A stretch of DNA of 64,000 nucleotides. It comes from Petunia secreta (lineage: Eukaryota; Streptophyta; Magnoliopsida; Solanales; Solanaceae). A program made the position numbers and the translations under genes. Below are positions 36,988-49,316 of the stretch, one piece after another. The notes beneath the pieces were generated by a model, which saw only the letters and a list, made by a program, of their open reading frames with translations, was not told the DNA's origin and did no database searches. The stretch lies in the NCBI GenBank assembly GCA_029990175.1, contig JARKIP010000011.1, positions 28,370,001-28,434,000 on the forward strand, given 5' to 3'. How positions within the stretch are numbered: the first letter of the stretch is position 1; each line of letters starts with the position of its first letter.

Positions 36988-37552
36988 TTTATTGGATGAA
37001 AAATCACCGAGGTCTCGAGCAGAGTTCCGAAACCTAACACGAGTCCGCTCCGCGAGGAGAGGAAACATGATTCTTCGCCTCGAGAAACCATCTCGGGAAA
37101 TGAGGAAAACCGAGGTCGAAGCGTCGAGCTCGGAAAGACTACCACAACAACGTGATCCCCGAGCGGATGCAACGCCTCGTCAAACGAGGCCTGATCTTTG
37201 TAACCGTCGACCGTTGCTCTAGCATTTAAGGGTAAGATGCTGAGTCGACCATGATTAAACGTGGTGTAATAGCCAGAAAGGCACATTTATTATATTTATA
37301 ACGTCATTCTTTCCCCTGATTATAAATAGGATTCATTTGTAAACAAACAGATCATGAGAAATACAATACTCAACTTATACTTTTATCATTGTCTCATTTA
37401 TCATTTAGCTTATTCACTGTCTCATTTTCTATCTCAAGCTTTTATCTAGTTCGAATCTAATCCTAGCTCGAATATCACTTTGATGCAAGAAAATTACCAA
37501 TTAAACCCAATACAAATACGATTTGCTGTCCTATCTCCCTTTAGGGCAACAC
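36988..37552 (+). repeat. LTR, left or shared copy
   Basis: It ends ...ggcaacaca at 37552, exactly where similarity to the right copy stops. It begins at 36988 with tttattgg, where the right copy has TGTATTGG, so the canonical TG is mutated. A purine tract, taaagagagaaag, lies just before it. A TATA box, tataaatag, is at 37321-37329, followed about 30 bases later by the presumed transcript start. The start is inferred from the shared terminus and purine tract, because similarity between the copies continues leftward. Confidence 0.75.
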
Positions 37553-37573
37553 AAATTTGCACCGTATGTGGGA
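37553..37573 (+). other. Primer-binding site, degenerate
   Basis: Directly after the LTR the sequence reads aatttgcaccgtatgtggga. The other Tat element has AATTGGCGCTGTCTGTGGGG in the same position, so this is a mutated version of the same tRNA primer site. Confidence 0.6.
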
Positions 37574-37630
37574 ATCTGGTAATAATGTTTGTTCCAAAGT
37601 CTGCAGTTTTAATTTTCCACCAAAAATAAA

Positions 37631-40011
37631 AATGTCCGATATTATTAATAATGACATGTCTATCCAAGTGCCAGATCAGACAGTGGGAGCTACCGAGACC
37701 AATGGGGGGGGGGGGGGGGGTCCCAACACTCCCAACTGGCTCGACACCGCCTGTTAGCCCCATCCCAACGAATAATTTCGCTCCATTGATGGGGTTAACG
37801 CCCACAAATGGATCCACTCTCCCGATCGGCCCAACACCTCCCGTAAGAGCATTTTTAGCCGATCCAACCTCCTAAAATTCTGGTGACCCTTTCCAACAGT
37901 TCATGGTGAACTCGCTACAACAAATGGGAGAACAGGCGGCCGCTCAAGCAGCCGCGCAGGCTCATTTACTAAGCAATTTCGAAGCTCCTTGTAAGCTCTC
38001 GCTGGAAATGGAAAAGTCCATCCAAACCTCGGGGATACTCTTTTCATGATGTTTAATAGAGGAAACCCCAAAGCTACTCCCATCGGCACCAACATGGGAG
38101 GTCTCCCAAATGGGATTGTATCTGGGGTCTCGGGGACTATAGTCCCCACAATGTCTCAAACAAGCGTCGCGTCCGACTTCAAAAAGTGGAAGAAAGAGTT
38201 CGAGGCCAGCATGGAAAAACGACTTGAAAATGTGCCAGGGGTTCGAAAACCTCAACGAGCATTGGACATCGAAAAATGTCGCCAGCTATCCTTCAAGACT
38301 GAAGCTGCTCCAGCACCCGTCCCAAAAAAAATCAAATTATAAATTTTGAAGAAATAAGACGGCACAACGGATCCAGTCGACCATATTACGGAATATATGG
38401 CCATGGTTAAAAGTAACGATTTAACCCAATTGAAAAGGAATCCATGTTCTTGAAGAAATTCGCCGACACCTTGGAAAAAGGGACGTTGCGCTGGTACATT
38501 CTTCTTCCCTCCGAGTCCATTTCCAGCTTCGACGATCAGGCTGATATATTCATTAAAGCTCACACGGGGGCCTAAAAGATCCTAAAGAGAAAGAAGGATA
38601 TCTTCAATGTAAAGCAAGGGTACCTCGAGCCCATCAAGGATTCCTTGAATGCTTTCAGGCCAAGAGAATGGATCTGCTAAAAATGGATGACAGTTTGGCA
38701 GTCATGGCTTTTGAATTGAATCTTAATATGGGTAATTCAGAGGCCGCAGATGAGTTAAAGAAAGAGCTCCAGCAGTGGCAAGCCCGAACTTGGGATGAAT
38801 TGCATGATCGGGCCATGGCCAAGATCAAGCTTGAGGAAGTAGAATGGAGAAGGACAGGACGAGGCCACTCCTACCGAGGTCAGTCTGAATCCTCTCGGTG
38901 CGCTGATGCGCCATGAGGGAACTCAAAAAATCGATACGAACCATACCACGAAGCTTCAAAGCAGCACGTAAGTTAACGCCTCAGGGGGCATCAATATATG
39001 AGCCAGCGGCTCGGAGGAAAATCTGGATCATCCTCCAATAAAAAATCCTCGGGCTCGTCTTTGGTGTCTAAGGAGAAGGATTTGCCTCGAATTTCGGAGT
39101 ACAATTTCAACCTATCGACCTTCGAGCTGGTAAATGCGATCAAAGAGATGACTGATCAAGGTGTGAGATTACCCAAACACATGAGGACGCCCCCGAGCAA
39201 AAGAGACCAAACTCAATATTATGAATTTCACATGGATTATGGGCACACAACTGAGGATTGTAAAGAATTGCGTCTCGAAGTGGCCCATCTACTCAAGAAG
39301 GGAGTGTTGGCTAAATACCTGACTGACAAAGGAAAACACAACTACTCGAAGAACAGAAGAGAAGAACAACTACGTCGAAGACAGTTACCGAAGAGGGTAG
39401 TGAATGTCATCACTGGGGGCTCAGAGGTAAATGGGATAAACTTTGTCGCTGCAAAGAAAATAGCAAAATCATCGAATACCACGGAAAAGAGAGCAAGAGT
39501 TGGTGGATCAGGTAAAGAGATGGTGTTCAGCGAAGACAATTATGATGGGATGATATTTCCCCATCATGATGCGCTAGTGATCACACTTAAGATCAATGAC
39601 TGCGACGTCAAGCGAGCTCTGGTTGATCCTGGCAGCTCGGTAAACATCATCAACTATGGAGCAATCAAGAAGATGTGGTTGAAAGACCTAGTCGCCCCAA
39701 AGGCAACCATATTGACAAGGTTCAACAATTCCACTGAAAAGACTTTGGGAGAAATAACCCTCACAACTACCGCAGAAGGGGTAAATAAGCAAACCACTTT
39801 CCAAGTAATGACCGAGGACATGGCTTACTACGTCATTCTTGGAAGGCCTTGGATCCACGAAATGGAGGCTGTGCCATCAACCCTGCATCAAGAAATCAAG
39901 TTTCCAACTCCATGGGGAGTAAGAGCCATCCGAGGAGAACAACGAATAGCACGAGAATGTTATTCGATTGCAATGAAGAGTACATTTGCCCCGATTGGGC
40001 CAAGAAAATGA
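37631..40011 (+). pseudogene. Gag and retropepsin of the pol-less Tat-type element
   Basis: The gag N-terminus starts at 37631 (MSDIINNDMSIQVPDQTVGA) and runs into a 17-base G tract (37704-37720). Shifted gag pieces follow at 38046-38342 and 38668-38916 (AADELKKELQQWQARTWDEL). An open 337-codon frame at 38998-40011 carries the rest of gag, including a zinc-knuckle-like stretch (YEFHMDYGHTTEDCKELRLE), then a retropepsin with the catalytic motif ALVDPGSSVNII and ILGRPWIHEMEAVPST. Translation stops right after the protease (APIGPRK), where element 2 goes on towards RT. The protease part looks intact; upstream gag is broken by stops and shifts. Confidence 0.85.
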
Positions 40012-40459
40012 TTAAAAATGAAGACTCAACAACCAGGGACTTCACCAGGCAAAGCCCTCGGGAAACGAGAAATCACCTCACCAAGGACTACCCTTGGGGA
40101 CCTATGCAAATAAGTTCGAACTATCCTGATCTTATAACTCTTTTACCTAAGTCTTGGCACTTATTGTAATAAAGGCACATGGATGCATCTGATCAATAAA
40201 ATAAAATTTGATTCAACATCTCTTTATTGTCACTTGATGTGCATAGCCGATCAAATGATAAAGCCTACGGCTCGGGGGTGAGACGTCGTCCTAAGCTAGC
40301 TCGAAATAATAAAAAGTACTAAAAGCCTTGCAAGCGAATTCAATATTTCCAAGAAAAGAAGTTTCATTAACAAAAAGGCCCAGAGGCCAGAGCTTTTACA
40401 AAAGCAAGCGGCCCGAAGGCCTTAACTAAATATCGACAAAAAGAAATAAAAATACTACT
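40012..40459. other. Junction where pol is missing
   Basis: From 40012 to 40170 a short frame (TRQSPRETRNHLTKDYPWGP) has no RT similarity. The rest to 40459 is the 3' flank of the antisense ORF, with the polyadenylation-like stretch 'caataaaataaaa' near 40,195. About 3 kb of RT, RNase H and integrase found at this point in element 2 is absent. Confidence 0.6.
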
Positions 40460-43045
40460 CTAAGCCTCCGTCTCGGAGTCATCATCTTCCTCGTCTGAGC
40501 TCGCGATGCTCAAGGGAAGATTTTCCATCAGCTTTTTGGTCGCGACAGCATCACTCTCGGCCTTGGAGATTTCAGCATTGAAGTCGACCTCGCTACGACA
40601 CTCTTTCAGAGTCTTTAGCCTAATTTGAGTGATGACCCAATTCTTGTCAACTTTGGCTCGGGTCCTCCTCATCCCCCGCCTCGAGGAGAGAGAATCAATT
40701 TTGCCCCTGAAAAACTTGATCCGTTTTCAAGTTGATTTTTCTCATTGACCAGCCGCTCCTTCTCCCCAGCCATTTCATTCATCTAGAGCATCTTCGGCTT
40801 CAAATCAGCATGAAATTTCTTGGCTCGCTCGTTAATTGCTGACTGTGCCTCGGTTCTCACCCTTTTCAGCTCAGCATCATAAAGCTCTCTTAAGCGAGCC
40901 ATCTTCTCCTCGACTGCAGATTGAGCATCTCCAGATCAGACTTATTAGCGGCGTCTTTGGCTTGATCTAACTCGAGCCTCGCGCTGAACAATTCTTTCTC
41001 AAGACCACTCATGTGGGCCTCAAGACCTGCTCGCTCTCGTCTCCATCCAGCCTTAATCTGCCGAAGATTTTTATCTTGGTGGCATTCGATCTCGGCGGCC
41101 CTGATGGAATTGATGTAGCATTGCAAAAGAAAAAACCAAAGAGTCAAAAATCTAAAGAGTCGAGAAAGGAAACAAATGTAAAGCTGAAAAATGAAAAGCT
41201 AAAAGTAATGTACATGAATGACATGCTGAGCAGCATCGGCCATCAAATCAGAAATATGGGACTTCTCAAGGCAATCACGTTACTTGGGATCCAAGAGTCC
41301 ACGAAGACTAATTGGAACTTGAATATCGCCATCTAAGAGATAGAGCTCGGAAGGAATCTCAATGTAGCGAAACCGTCTCCAAGAAGATGCATCAGGAGCA
41401 GGCTCAGAAGCAGCTTGAGAAGTCTTGTCTCCCACTCGAGATGGCCGAGACGGAGGTTGAACTCCCCTCATGTCTTTATCAGCAACCTAAATAGGTTCAG
41501 GCTCGTGAGTAGAGGGAACCACAACTTCTTTCTGAATTTTCTTCGCCTCGTCAGTAGGAGTAAGCTCGGAAAAAGGGACAGGCTCTAATCTAGCCCGTTT
41601 TGCTTTCGGAGTTTTCCCCGAGGATAACTCATTCTTTTTCAAAATTGAAAGGAAGAAGAGAAAAAGTGATTGACGGAAAAACAAAACGAAAGGAAAACCA
41701 AGAGGAAAGACACTCGACCTGTTTCATCCCCGAGGTCCGATGACCCCTCGGGGACTGTCCCTTTCTTTTCCTCCTCATTTCCTTTTTCTCCTTTTCCATT
41801 CGAGAGATTCCCAATCAAACCTTGAAGGGCACTTAAAGCATCTCCAGCCTCTGGAACTTCCTCCTTCATATCTTTTCTCTCCTTCTTTCGCTTTTTCTCC
41901 TTCGGCGCGGTGGTCTCCCTCTTTGGGAGACCTATAATAAAGAAGAGACAATGATACACCAAGATACGGTGCCCTGGAAAAACTAAACCAGATGTAAGAT
42001 TGGTTGAAAGAATAACTCACCATGCCGTTTGCGTGCCCATTAATTTTCATCCAAAGCAGCCAAAACCATCCACGACCTCTCTGGTCTAGGCTTGGCATCG
42101 ATAATGGCCTGAACCCATTGAGTCAAATTCTTTGAATGGACAATTGGGATCACCTCGGCTAAAAAAGACAGGAATGAAGAGTAAAAATAGGAAAAATCAG
42201 AGCAAGAATAAACAGGGAGAAAAACACTCACGTGCTCGATTCCACTGCTCAGGGAAATCGAGCTTCGAGGACTGAAGGTCAGTAGGCAGGAGGACGAAGC
42301 GCTCGTTCCATCCACGGTCGTCAAGATCCTCACTCTTCGTGACCTGTGAGTACGAGCCTCGCTTGTTGAGCTGGACTACTCCATCCTATTGAAGGGAGGG
42401 GGAGAAGAGGAACAAAAGATGATCAAGGGTGAAAGGGACCCCGTCTAATCTTCTCAAAAATTCGAGGCATTAAACGTGCCTCCACATCCCAGGACCAATT
42501 TGGGCTATGTATAACTGGTAGGTATGGCAAAAAGTGTCCAACACCTCGGGGATAGGAAGAGATTAACCTATTGTAAAAGTGTAAGTAAAAACTAAGGAAC
42601 GCCCTTCGACTCAGTCACACACTCGGCTCTCGGGGGCAGGGATACCAACCTTAACCTCGGGGCCCCAATTGCAATCAGAACAAACCAGATGTATGTTCGT
42701 TTGAGTAATCAGACACCGCGTATCCTTTACGGGGATATTCCTTTTCCTCCTAACCTCCGACTCAGTCTGAATCTGCATAACGAAATCTTTCGAGAGATCA
42801 ATTTTGGAGGGAATAATGTGGTGAGGCTTAAGCTCGAGGTCGTCTGAGAGAAGTCCATTATCACCAACATCTTTTATGGTGACGTCCTCGTCATCCACCA
42901 CAACCGCTTTGGTAGTTTCAGCCATAGTTGGACGTTGTTCTTGGTCCATGCCACTTGGGCGAGAAAGATCCTCCATGTTAAAGTCAGGAGGAACAATTAC
43001 ATTCAATGGTTCAGGAACATTAACTAGTTCCCCACCAACGATCAT
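40460..43045 (-). pseudogene. Antisense accessory ORF of the retroelement, copy 2
   Basis: Minus-strand blocks in order: MIVGGELVNVPEPLNVIVPP (43045), a shifted Transposase_28-like core (DTFCHTYQLYIAQIGPGMWR), SKNLTQWVQAIIDAKPRPER, a KE-rich low-complexity block, SELTPTDEAKKIQKEVVVPS, RRFRYIEIPSELYLLDGDIQ, coiled coil (ELFSARLELDQAKDAANKSD), and an acidic C-terminus (SSDEEDDDSETEA, stop at 40460). A possible earlier ATG near 43,095 is followed by a stop within six codons. Exons appear separated by GT-AG introns at the same points as in element 2's antisense gene. Role unknown; degenerate. Confidence 0.72.
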
Positions 43046-43167
43046 AGTGTCAACAAAAGAACGTGAAGAACTTGGTCAATTCTGTTGAGACATTTTCTTA
43101 AACTTTTCTGGGTTGCAAAGGGGAAAAAGATTCAAGGATTTTTACTGTTAAAAGCAAGAAGAAGTGT

Positions 43168-43218
43168 GAAGAAGAAGAAGAAGAAGAAGAAGAAGAAGAA
43201 GAAGAAGAAGAAGAAGAA
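43168..43218 (+). repeat. (GAA)n microsatellite
   Basis: Seventeen GAA units in a row, just outside the antisense ORF 5' end. The duplicated copy has only about six units, at 36475-36494. The tract has therefore changed length since duplication. Confidence 0.9.
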
Positions 43219-43752
43219 AAGGCTCGACTATATATAAGTTAAAATACCATGATTACAATTGCATGGGGAAGATAAAACAAGAAAACGCGCCCAATCGGTG
43301 ATCGCTACGCATGATTGATGGGAATATGGAGTGACAACCGCTGTTTTCAAAATTCACGGCGCAAAAACAGCCACGTGAATCTCCCGTCTAAAATTCATTT
43401 CACTCTTCGACAGATTTGGCAACCACTCTACCATTTCTACCCATGAGGTTGGTGACTATTGCGATAGCGGATCTACTGTGTTGTTGGATGGTTGATTTGG
43501 TGTACTTGGCACAGTTGTGTTTGGTGTAGATTTTTTACTCAAATTCACTGGCATGATCCCTTGGATTGTATTAACATTTCTAGTTTTTTTTAATCCTCTT
43601 TTTGTGGTTGCTTACTTTTTAATTGTGGTGGTTTACTCTGTAATTATGTTTGGCTACACCGTGATTTTGGCCCTCTCCTTCTAGTCTTCAGCTTCTTTTA
43701 ATTTTCATCTTTAGTTTTACCCGAGAGAAGCTCTCATTCTAGAGAGAGAAAG

Positions 43753-44332
43753 TGTATTGGATGAAAAATCACCGAGGTCTCGAGCAGGGTCCTGAAACCT
43801 AACACGAGTCCACTCCGCGAGGCATACCCACGAGGAGAGGTAACATGATTCTTCGCCTCGAGAAACTATCTCGGGAAATGAGGAAAACCGAGCTCGAAGC
43901 GTCAAGCTCAAAAGGACTACCATAACAACGTGATCCCCGAGCGGATGCAGCGCCTCGTCAAACGAGACCTGATATTTGTAACTGTCGACCATTGCTCTAG
44001 CATTTAAGTGGAAGATGATGAGTCGACCATGATCAAATGTGATGTAATGGCCATAAAGGCACATTTATTATGTTTATAATGTCATTCTTTCCCCTGATCA
44101 TAAATAGGATTCATTTTTAAACAAACAGATCATGAGAAATACAATATTCAACCTATACTTTTATTCATTGTCTCGTTTATCATTTAGCTTATTCACCGTC
44201 TCATTTACTTTTTCAAGCTTTTATCTAGTTCGAATCTAATCCTAGCTCGAATATCACTTTGATACAAGCAAATTACCAATTAAACCAAATACAAATTCGA
44301 TTTGTTGTCTTATCTCGATTTAGGCCAACACA
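43753..44332 (+). repeat. LTR, right copy
   Basis: It starts TGTATTGGATG at 43753 after the purine tract tagagagagaaag, and ends ggccaacaca at 44332. Unlike the left LTR it keeps the TG start, and it carries a 'cacgaggcatacc' type insertion near 43,822. The TATA region reads cataaatag, with one change from the left copy. The first eight bases match the LTR start of the element at 48386-59193. Confidence 0.8.
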
Positions 44333-44427
44333 GAAAGTCGTTCTCAATGTTTTAGATCGACTTCCTACTTCTTAGCATAACTGCTCGAACAATGCTAGAA
44401 AGATGGAAATAATTCGATGTTCTTTAA

Positions 44428-44669
44428 TACTCCCTTCATTCCAATTTATGTGGCAACATTTTCTTATTCGTCTGTTCCAAAAAGAATGACAGTATTCTAA
44501 ATTTGGTAACAATTTAACTTTAAAAGTACAGTTTTGCCATTACTGAAATGATTTACAACCACACAAATATCTTTGGCTTATTTTACACCATAAATTTTAA
44601 AAATCTCCTTTATTTCTTAAATTTTGTGCCGAGTCAAACTATGACACATAAAATGGAACAGAGGGAGTA
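44428..44669. mobile_element. MITE with 'tactccct' inverted ends
   Basis: The left end tactcccttcattccaattt and the reverse-complemented right end tactccctctgttccatttt pair over about 25-30 bases, 242 bp apart. The inside is non-coding, with 'tgttccaaaaagaatgaca', which I recognise as typical of this abundant solanaceous family. Target duplication not clear. Confidence 0.75.
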
Positions 44670-47246
44670 ATATTAATTGTACTGTTATCGTGGTACTCTC
44701 ATATTATGTTGCGAATGCTTCGGTTTCCAGGTAGATAGGTGTTCGATATCATCCGTCATGGAATGAGAATCCTCCCTAAATTCTTTCCACACTTGCCCAA
44801 CAGAATTAGAAACCATTGACCATATTATGTTTTAGTGTGCTAGTTCCCGTCACATTCGGGAACTTTTTAACAGAAATAGGGTAATTAATGCTTATTCTCG
44901 AAGCGTGATATAAATGTCAACATATGACCGAACTAAGCAAATTAATTTCATTAAAAAAAAAAGTTGTTCATAAAACATATTAAAGCTAACGCCGTGTCAT
45001 TCTATGATTCCGGTTTTGGTTTATTGGGTTCAAAGTAAAGTTGAAAACTTCGACACTTTATCCTTCACTGTGGATCTATTCACGTGAATATGGCATATCT
45101 CGATCGAGTTAATATGTTTTAGTTACTGGAGGATCAAACCATCCTTTCTTTACTATAAGAAAACCTAATTTGATTCATGAAAAAGATTGTTTTTGTTATG
45201 TACCCAGCTCAAATGCATATGACAGAATGTTGTATTTGTTCGTTCAAGAAAACTGTGTCTAAAATGAAAACATGAAAAATATGAATTAGCTCTTTCTCCA
45301 AAAAGGATCAGGGGATAAAACCAAAAGGAAAAGAGCTACTGGCAAATGACACTGTAGGTCCTATTTAACAGTTAACGTGTGCAGTTTATACTTTATCACC
45401 TCGTCTTTTGTTTCTATTAAATATTGGCTGATGAATTGTCGAATTCGAACCTGAAAAAAGCCAATAACGTCAAAATCATATGACATTTAATTGACATTAT
45501 GTAATTCAAAATAACTTACAATTCTTCTTTTACAATATTTATATCCCTAATACTTTGCCAACCGTTTAGCCTTCTTTTGCTCTACTCCAAAAATACTTCT
45601 ACTTGGGAAACTTCTTTTCCAAATTGGGGTATAAATGCTGTTAAGTTCTTCCTCTGAACGTTTAGAGCATTTTATTTTATGCATTAATATAGTTCAAGCT
45701 GTTTTCCTTAGAAAGGAAAAAAAAAAATGAGTAGGAGCATTAGTAGAATATGTGCAGTTATAAAATTGTTTGTTGCCAAATTGTTTTAACTAATTCAGCA
45801 ATGGCTATTTGTCTTATTCCCTGATCTTAGGTATCATGGAAGACAGATTGAATGAACTTTATCTAGATTCTATCATTCTTATAATGCCACTTGAACTTAT
45901 TTTTAATTTGTCAATCAATAGTAACCAATTTTTGGTCGAAAATAGTAACCGATTGTTGGGTTTGATATTAAAGTGTCTTCATTTCCAACTGATCTGAGTG
46001 TGATCGGCTCATCGCACTTAATTATCATGATATTTGACGAATCTACAACCTCTCAGAAGTAATTATTTCTAGTTACTTGGTGTCCATCTTTACATAGATG
46101 TTAATGGACCTGTAACTGATTAATTACCTACATCCAAATAGAGAATGCTACACCAGCCACAGCTTAGGCAGCCTCTTTAGGTAGGTGGGAATAAAAAAAT
46201 GGCATTCTTTTTTGCAGTAAAAAAGTACACATTTAAGATTTAGTTACATATCTAAGAATATAAGAAGCTTCTTAATGGAGAACTTCTAGGTCAATGATAG
46301 ATTGCAGAAAAGGAAAATATGTTCATAAACAGTCAATTGCACCTCCCTTCTTTTAATTCAACTTAGTCAGTGACACACCTATTCCCTAACGCAAGTAACA
46401 AGTCAATGCATCTAGAAAGGAAATGCTGGAGTTTTTAGTTTTCATTTTTGACTTTAATTTAATTAAATGATAATATATTTTATTGTTGTAAATTATTGAA
46501 TCACGATGGAAAAGAAACGTCAAAATACTAAAAATCCTCTGAAATGAGGAAGGGAAGGGGGAAAGGGGGTGGGGGGAGAATATCTAAATTGCACTCTAGT
46601 CTAGTTAAATTTAACCGATTATATCTTTAAGTACTATTTCATCCGATAACAGATTTGAACAATTCTTCACAATTAGAAGATGGTACTGTAAAAGAGTTGA
46701 ACATAATTTGCGAGTATACGTGTTTCATGTGATGACCGCACATGCCTTGGCCCCAAACGCGCAACCTTGATGCCAAGGTTGCCCACATAGTCTGCTAAGC
46801 TTTGTAAAGTTGCCTCGCCATCCCAAGTAGCAGCCTTGAGAACGCCTAAGTGTCCATAGAAAAACGAATTTAAATTTGAAGTTTATGGGGTTTGTACCGG
46901 GGCAAAGAAAAGTGTAAGGAATGGGTTTATATATTCCTTGTTGAAAAATTACATTGTGTAAATAGAATAAGAGTAAAACTTTATGGTATATTTTTATTTT
47001 TGAACCTCACCGTTAGAAGGCAAAAAAATTTAATACAGTAGAAAAGGTTTCAAAAAAATTGCTTTAGATCATTAATTCAAATTCCATCTGTGACATTCTT
47101 AAGTATTATTTTGAATCCAATAATTGTATAACTTTTGGCTTTGCCCCTAGTTTGGGATATTAGTTACTTGGTTCAAAATGTAATATTGTACTTATTTAGT
47201 TAATCTTTTAACACATTCTATATGTAAGATTTGATAATGCTATCGT

Positions 47247-47425
47247 CAGGGCGGAGGGAGTGTAGTGAAGGGGGGTTCGGCCGAACCCCCAAGCATTGGT
47301 CGAAACTCTGTATTTGTTTTAAAAAATTCATATAATCTTTATAAATTATTAAGTTAGAACTCCATAACTTATTAAGCAGACTGAAATTCTGAACCCCTAA
47401 ACTTCAAATTCTGGCTTCGCCTCTA
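47247..47425. mobile_element. Small hAT-like MITE (179 bp)
   Basis: The 8-bp duplication gctatcgt lies at 47239-47246 and 47426-47433. Ends: left cagggcggaggg, right (reverse complement) tagaggcgaagcc. Inside are 'ggttcggccgaaccccc' and 'gaacccctaaacttcaaatt'. It belongs to the same CGGAG-ended family as 27001-27181, in the opposite orientation. Confidence 0.8.
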
Positions 47426-48385
47426 GCTATCGTGTTATGCCGAACTCTTAGTTTAACTGTACATACAGGTAATTGGGAAGGTATATGTAGTTGATAGTTT
47501 GGTTAGAATAGCAGCTGCAAAGGGAGCAAATTTGATATAGTCTACTAAAAGGATTTTATTCTAGAATACTTGTACTGAGCAGAGTCCCACCTTAATTATT
47601 TAGATTTTATCATAGTCATGGACTTCATCACTAGCATTCCATTAATTTTGTTAACGTAAGTGGTGGGTTGGCGGTTGTCCACTTCTCATATTGGTAATTC
47701 AAGCAAGGTAGGATTTCATATCATCCTCCATATCTTCTGTAATTATTTTTATGCGCATAAAATTCCAATATTGAAACAAGGTGGTTTATTAAATTAAACA
47801 ATAAACCTATAGGCGGTGAGTTGATAGAAGCAAATGGGTGGTGGGCCTAACTCTCTGCTCATTTTCTTAAGTTCACACAATGCCATGGAATCTTGCTTCT
47901 TGTGGGACTGAAATGACGCAAAAAACTTTAAGAAAGAATTAAGGTGGAATTGCAAAGACAATAAACTTTGTTTCCTTTTCGGAATCTTTGTTGATTAGCC
48001 ATTTATGCGTACATCTTCTTGTTGTTTGCAAGAAAAGAAACTTATAGGATGGTCCCCTTATCTCTCTGTTATATTGATTTATATGTCTCGACATGAATTA
48101 CCTTAGAATTTTTATCCCTTTCACACCCTTATAGATGATGTTGAAAGGTGAAAATGAAAGCAAGTTGATCAAGGTTCACATCACTCGCCATTATTAGGCT
48201 CCATTTTGGAGTTCATTGGATTGGATTAAACAGTCTATGCTTATTATTATTATTTTTTTGGTCGACCTATGCTTATTTTTTCTATTCAATCAAGGATACA
48301 AGACATAAGTTAATTAGTCTTGAAGACTTCAGTAACAAGTTCGGTTCCTGTCTCTACGTTTTAGAAACAATTCTGAATTGGTAAG

Positions 48386-48940
48386 TGTATGGGCTTAATT
48401 GATTTAGGATCACAAATCGAATTTGGATTAAGAACACAAGCAAATCTTAGTATCAAATTCGAGACAACAATAAGAATAAATGAAAATACGAGAGAATAAT
48501 GTGATTTCAATAATAACTGTGAGTACAAATTTTAGCAGAGTATCTGTAAGTATTTCTGAATGAATACAATGTAAAAACTAATGCTATTTATAGGTACAAG
48601 GGGCCTTGCCCATGTTTTCTATGGCTGATCATGCCTAAACCCACGTTCAGCATATTCTTGAGTGGTGTTAGTGGGCTGTAGTAGTGGGCTGGCGAGCCGC
48701 TAAAACCGAGGTGTTCCACCGAGGCCAGAATGCATGACCTCGGTGGCATGATCTTGCTGTTCGGTTGAAATGAGTATCACCGAAGCACAGCTCACGACTC
48801 GCCTTCGGTGATGACCTTGGTGCTTGACTTCAGTGGTTCAACTGTTTGCTTCGATCTTTCTCCTTCGGAATATCAGTTCGATTGTCATCGATTCATCACA
48901 CCGAAGTGCTATCCGAGCACGTCGATTTTTACCCAATACA
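48386..48940 (-). repeat. 3' LTR of the Tat-type element
   Basis: On the minus strand it reads TGTATTGGGTAAAAATC... to ...CCCATACA, a TG-CA LTR of 555 bp. The promoter-type TATAAATAG lies at 48592-48584. It borders the purine tract on its right side. Confidence 0.92.
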
Positions 48941-48960
48941 GATAGTCCCCCCACTCCTTG
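48941..48960 (-). other. Polypurine tract
   Basis: Directly inside the 3' LTR, the minus strand reads GGAGTGGGGGGACTATC and then the LTR TG. A G-rich purine tract at this point is the plus-strand primer expected for LTR retrotransposons and fixes the element's orientation. Confidence 0.75.
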
Positions 48961-49316
48961 GGTGAGCGCCAGGGTCGCCGAGGAGTGGAATGAATTTAAG
49001 CGGGAAGATGACGTGGCTCAACCCTATCCAAGAGTTTCAAAAAGTCGCACGTCTTTTCGAATTACTGTTCCACGTTATGTCGCGACCGTTCGGTGGCCAG
49101 CGAACGGTCGCGCCGATTTATTTGTTTCTTCCAACGTTATAACCATAATTACTTTCCCACTTGCACGTGCACATCCTCTAAAAATACTCCACTTGGCGTC
49201 CCTCTTCTTCACCTAGCGCTTCCACTGTACACACAAAGAGAGGAGAAATTTCTATCACTTGATAATCCATTGATTCACATGAATTTGAGCTTCATCTTTT
49301 CTTTAAATCCCACATC

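Larger units (their letters stand above)
34063..44332 (+). mobile_element. Tat-lineage Ty3/gypsy complex sharing a central LTR
   Basis: Order on the + strand: antisense ORF copy 1 (34063-36353), LTR (36988-37552), gag-protease (37631-40011), antisense ORF copy 2 (40460-43045), LTR (43753-44332). The blocks 34063-37552 and 40771-44332 are near-duplicates over about 3.5 kb. No reverse transcriptase, RNase H or integrase was found between protease and antisense ORF. The simplest reading is a complete but pol-less element (36988-44332), preceded by the 3' part of a second copy that uses the same LTR. The left side is cut by LINE copy 2. No 5-bp duplication can be checked, because the left end is lost. 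Confidence 0.8.
44333..48380. other. Intergenic DNA between the two Tat-type elements
   Basis: About 4 kb, AT-rich, no supported exon. It contains two MITEs (44428-44669 and 47247-47425) and a possible decayed relative of the second at about 46,965-47,155 (ending 'ggctttgcccctag'). A GC-richer patch at 46,730-46,855 has no recognised identity. Confidence 0.45.

Noticed and set aside
46730..46855. GC-richer patch with 'gtgatga' that could suggest a box C/D snoRNA
   Set aside because: No matching D box or terminal stem could be placed, and the length does not fit.
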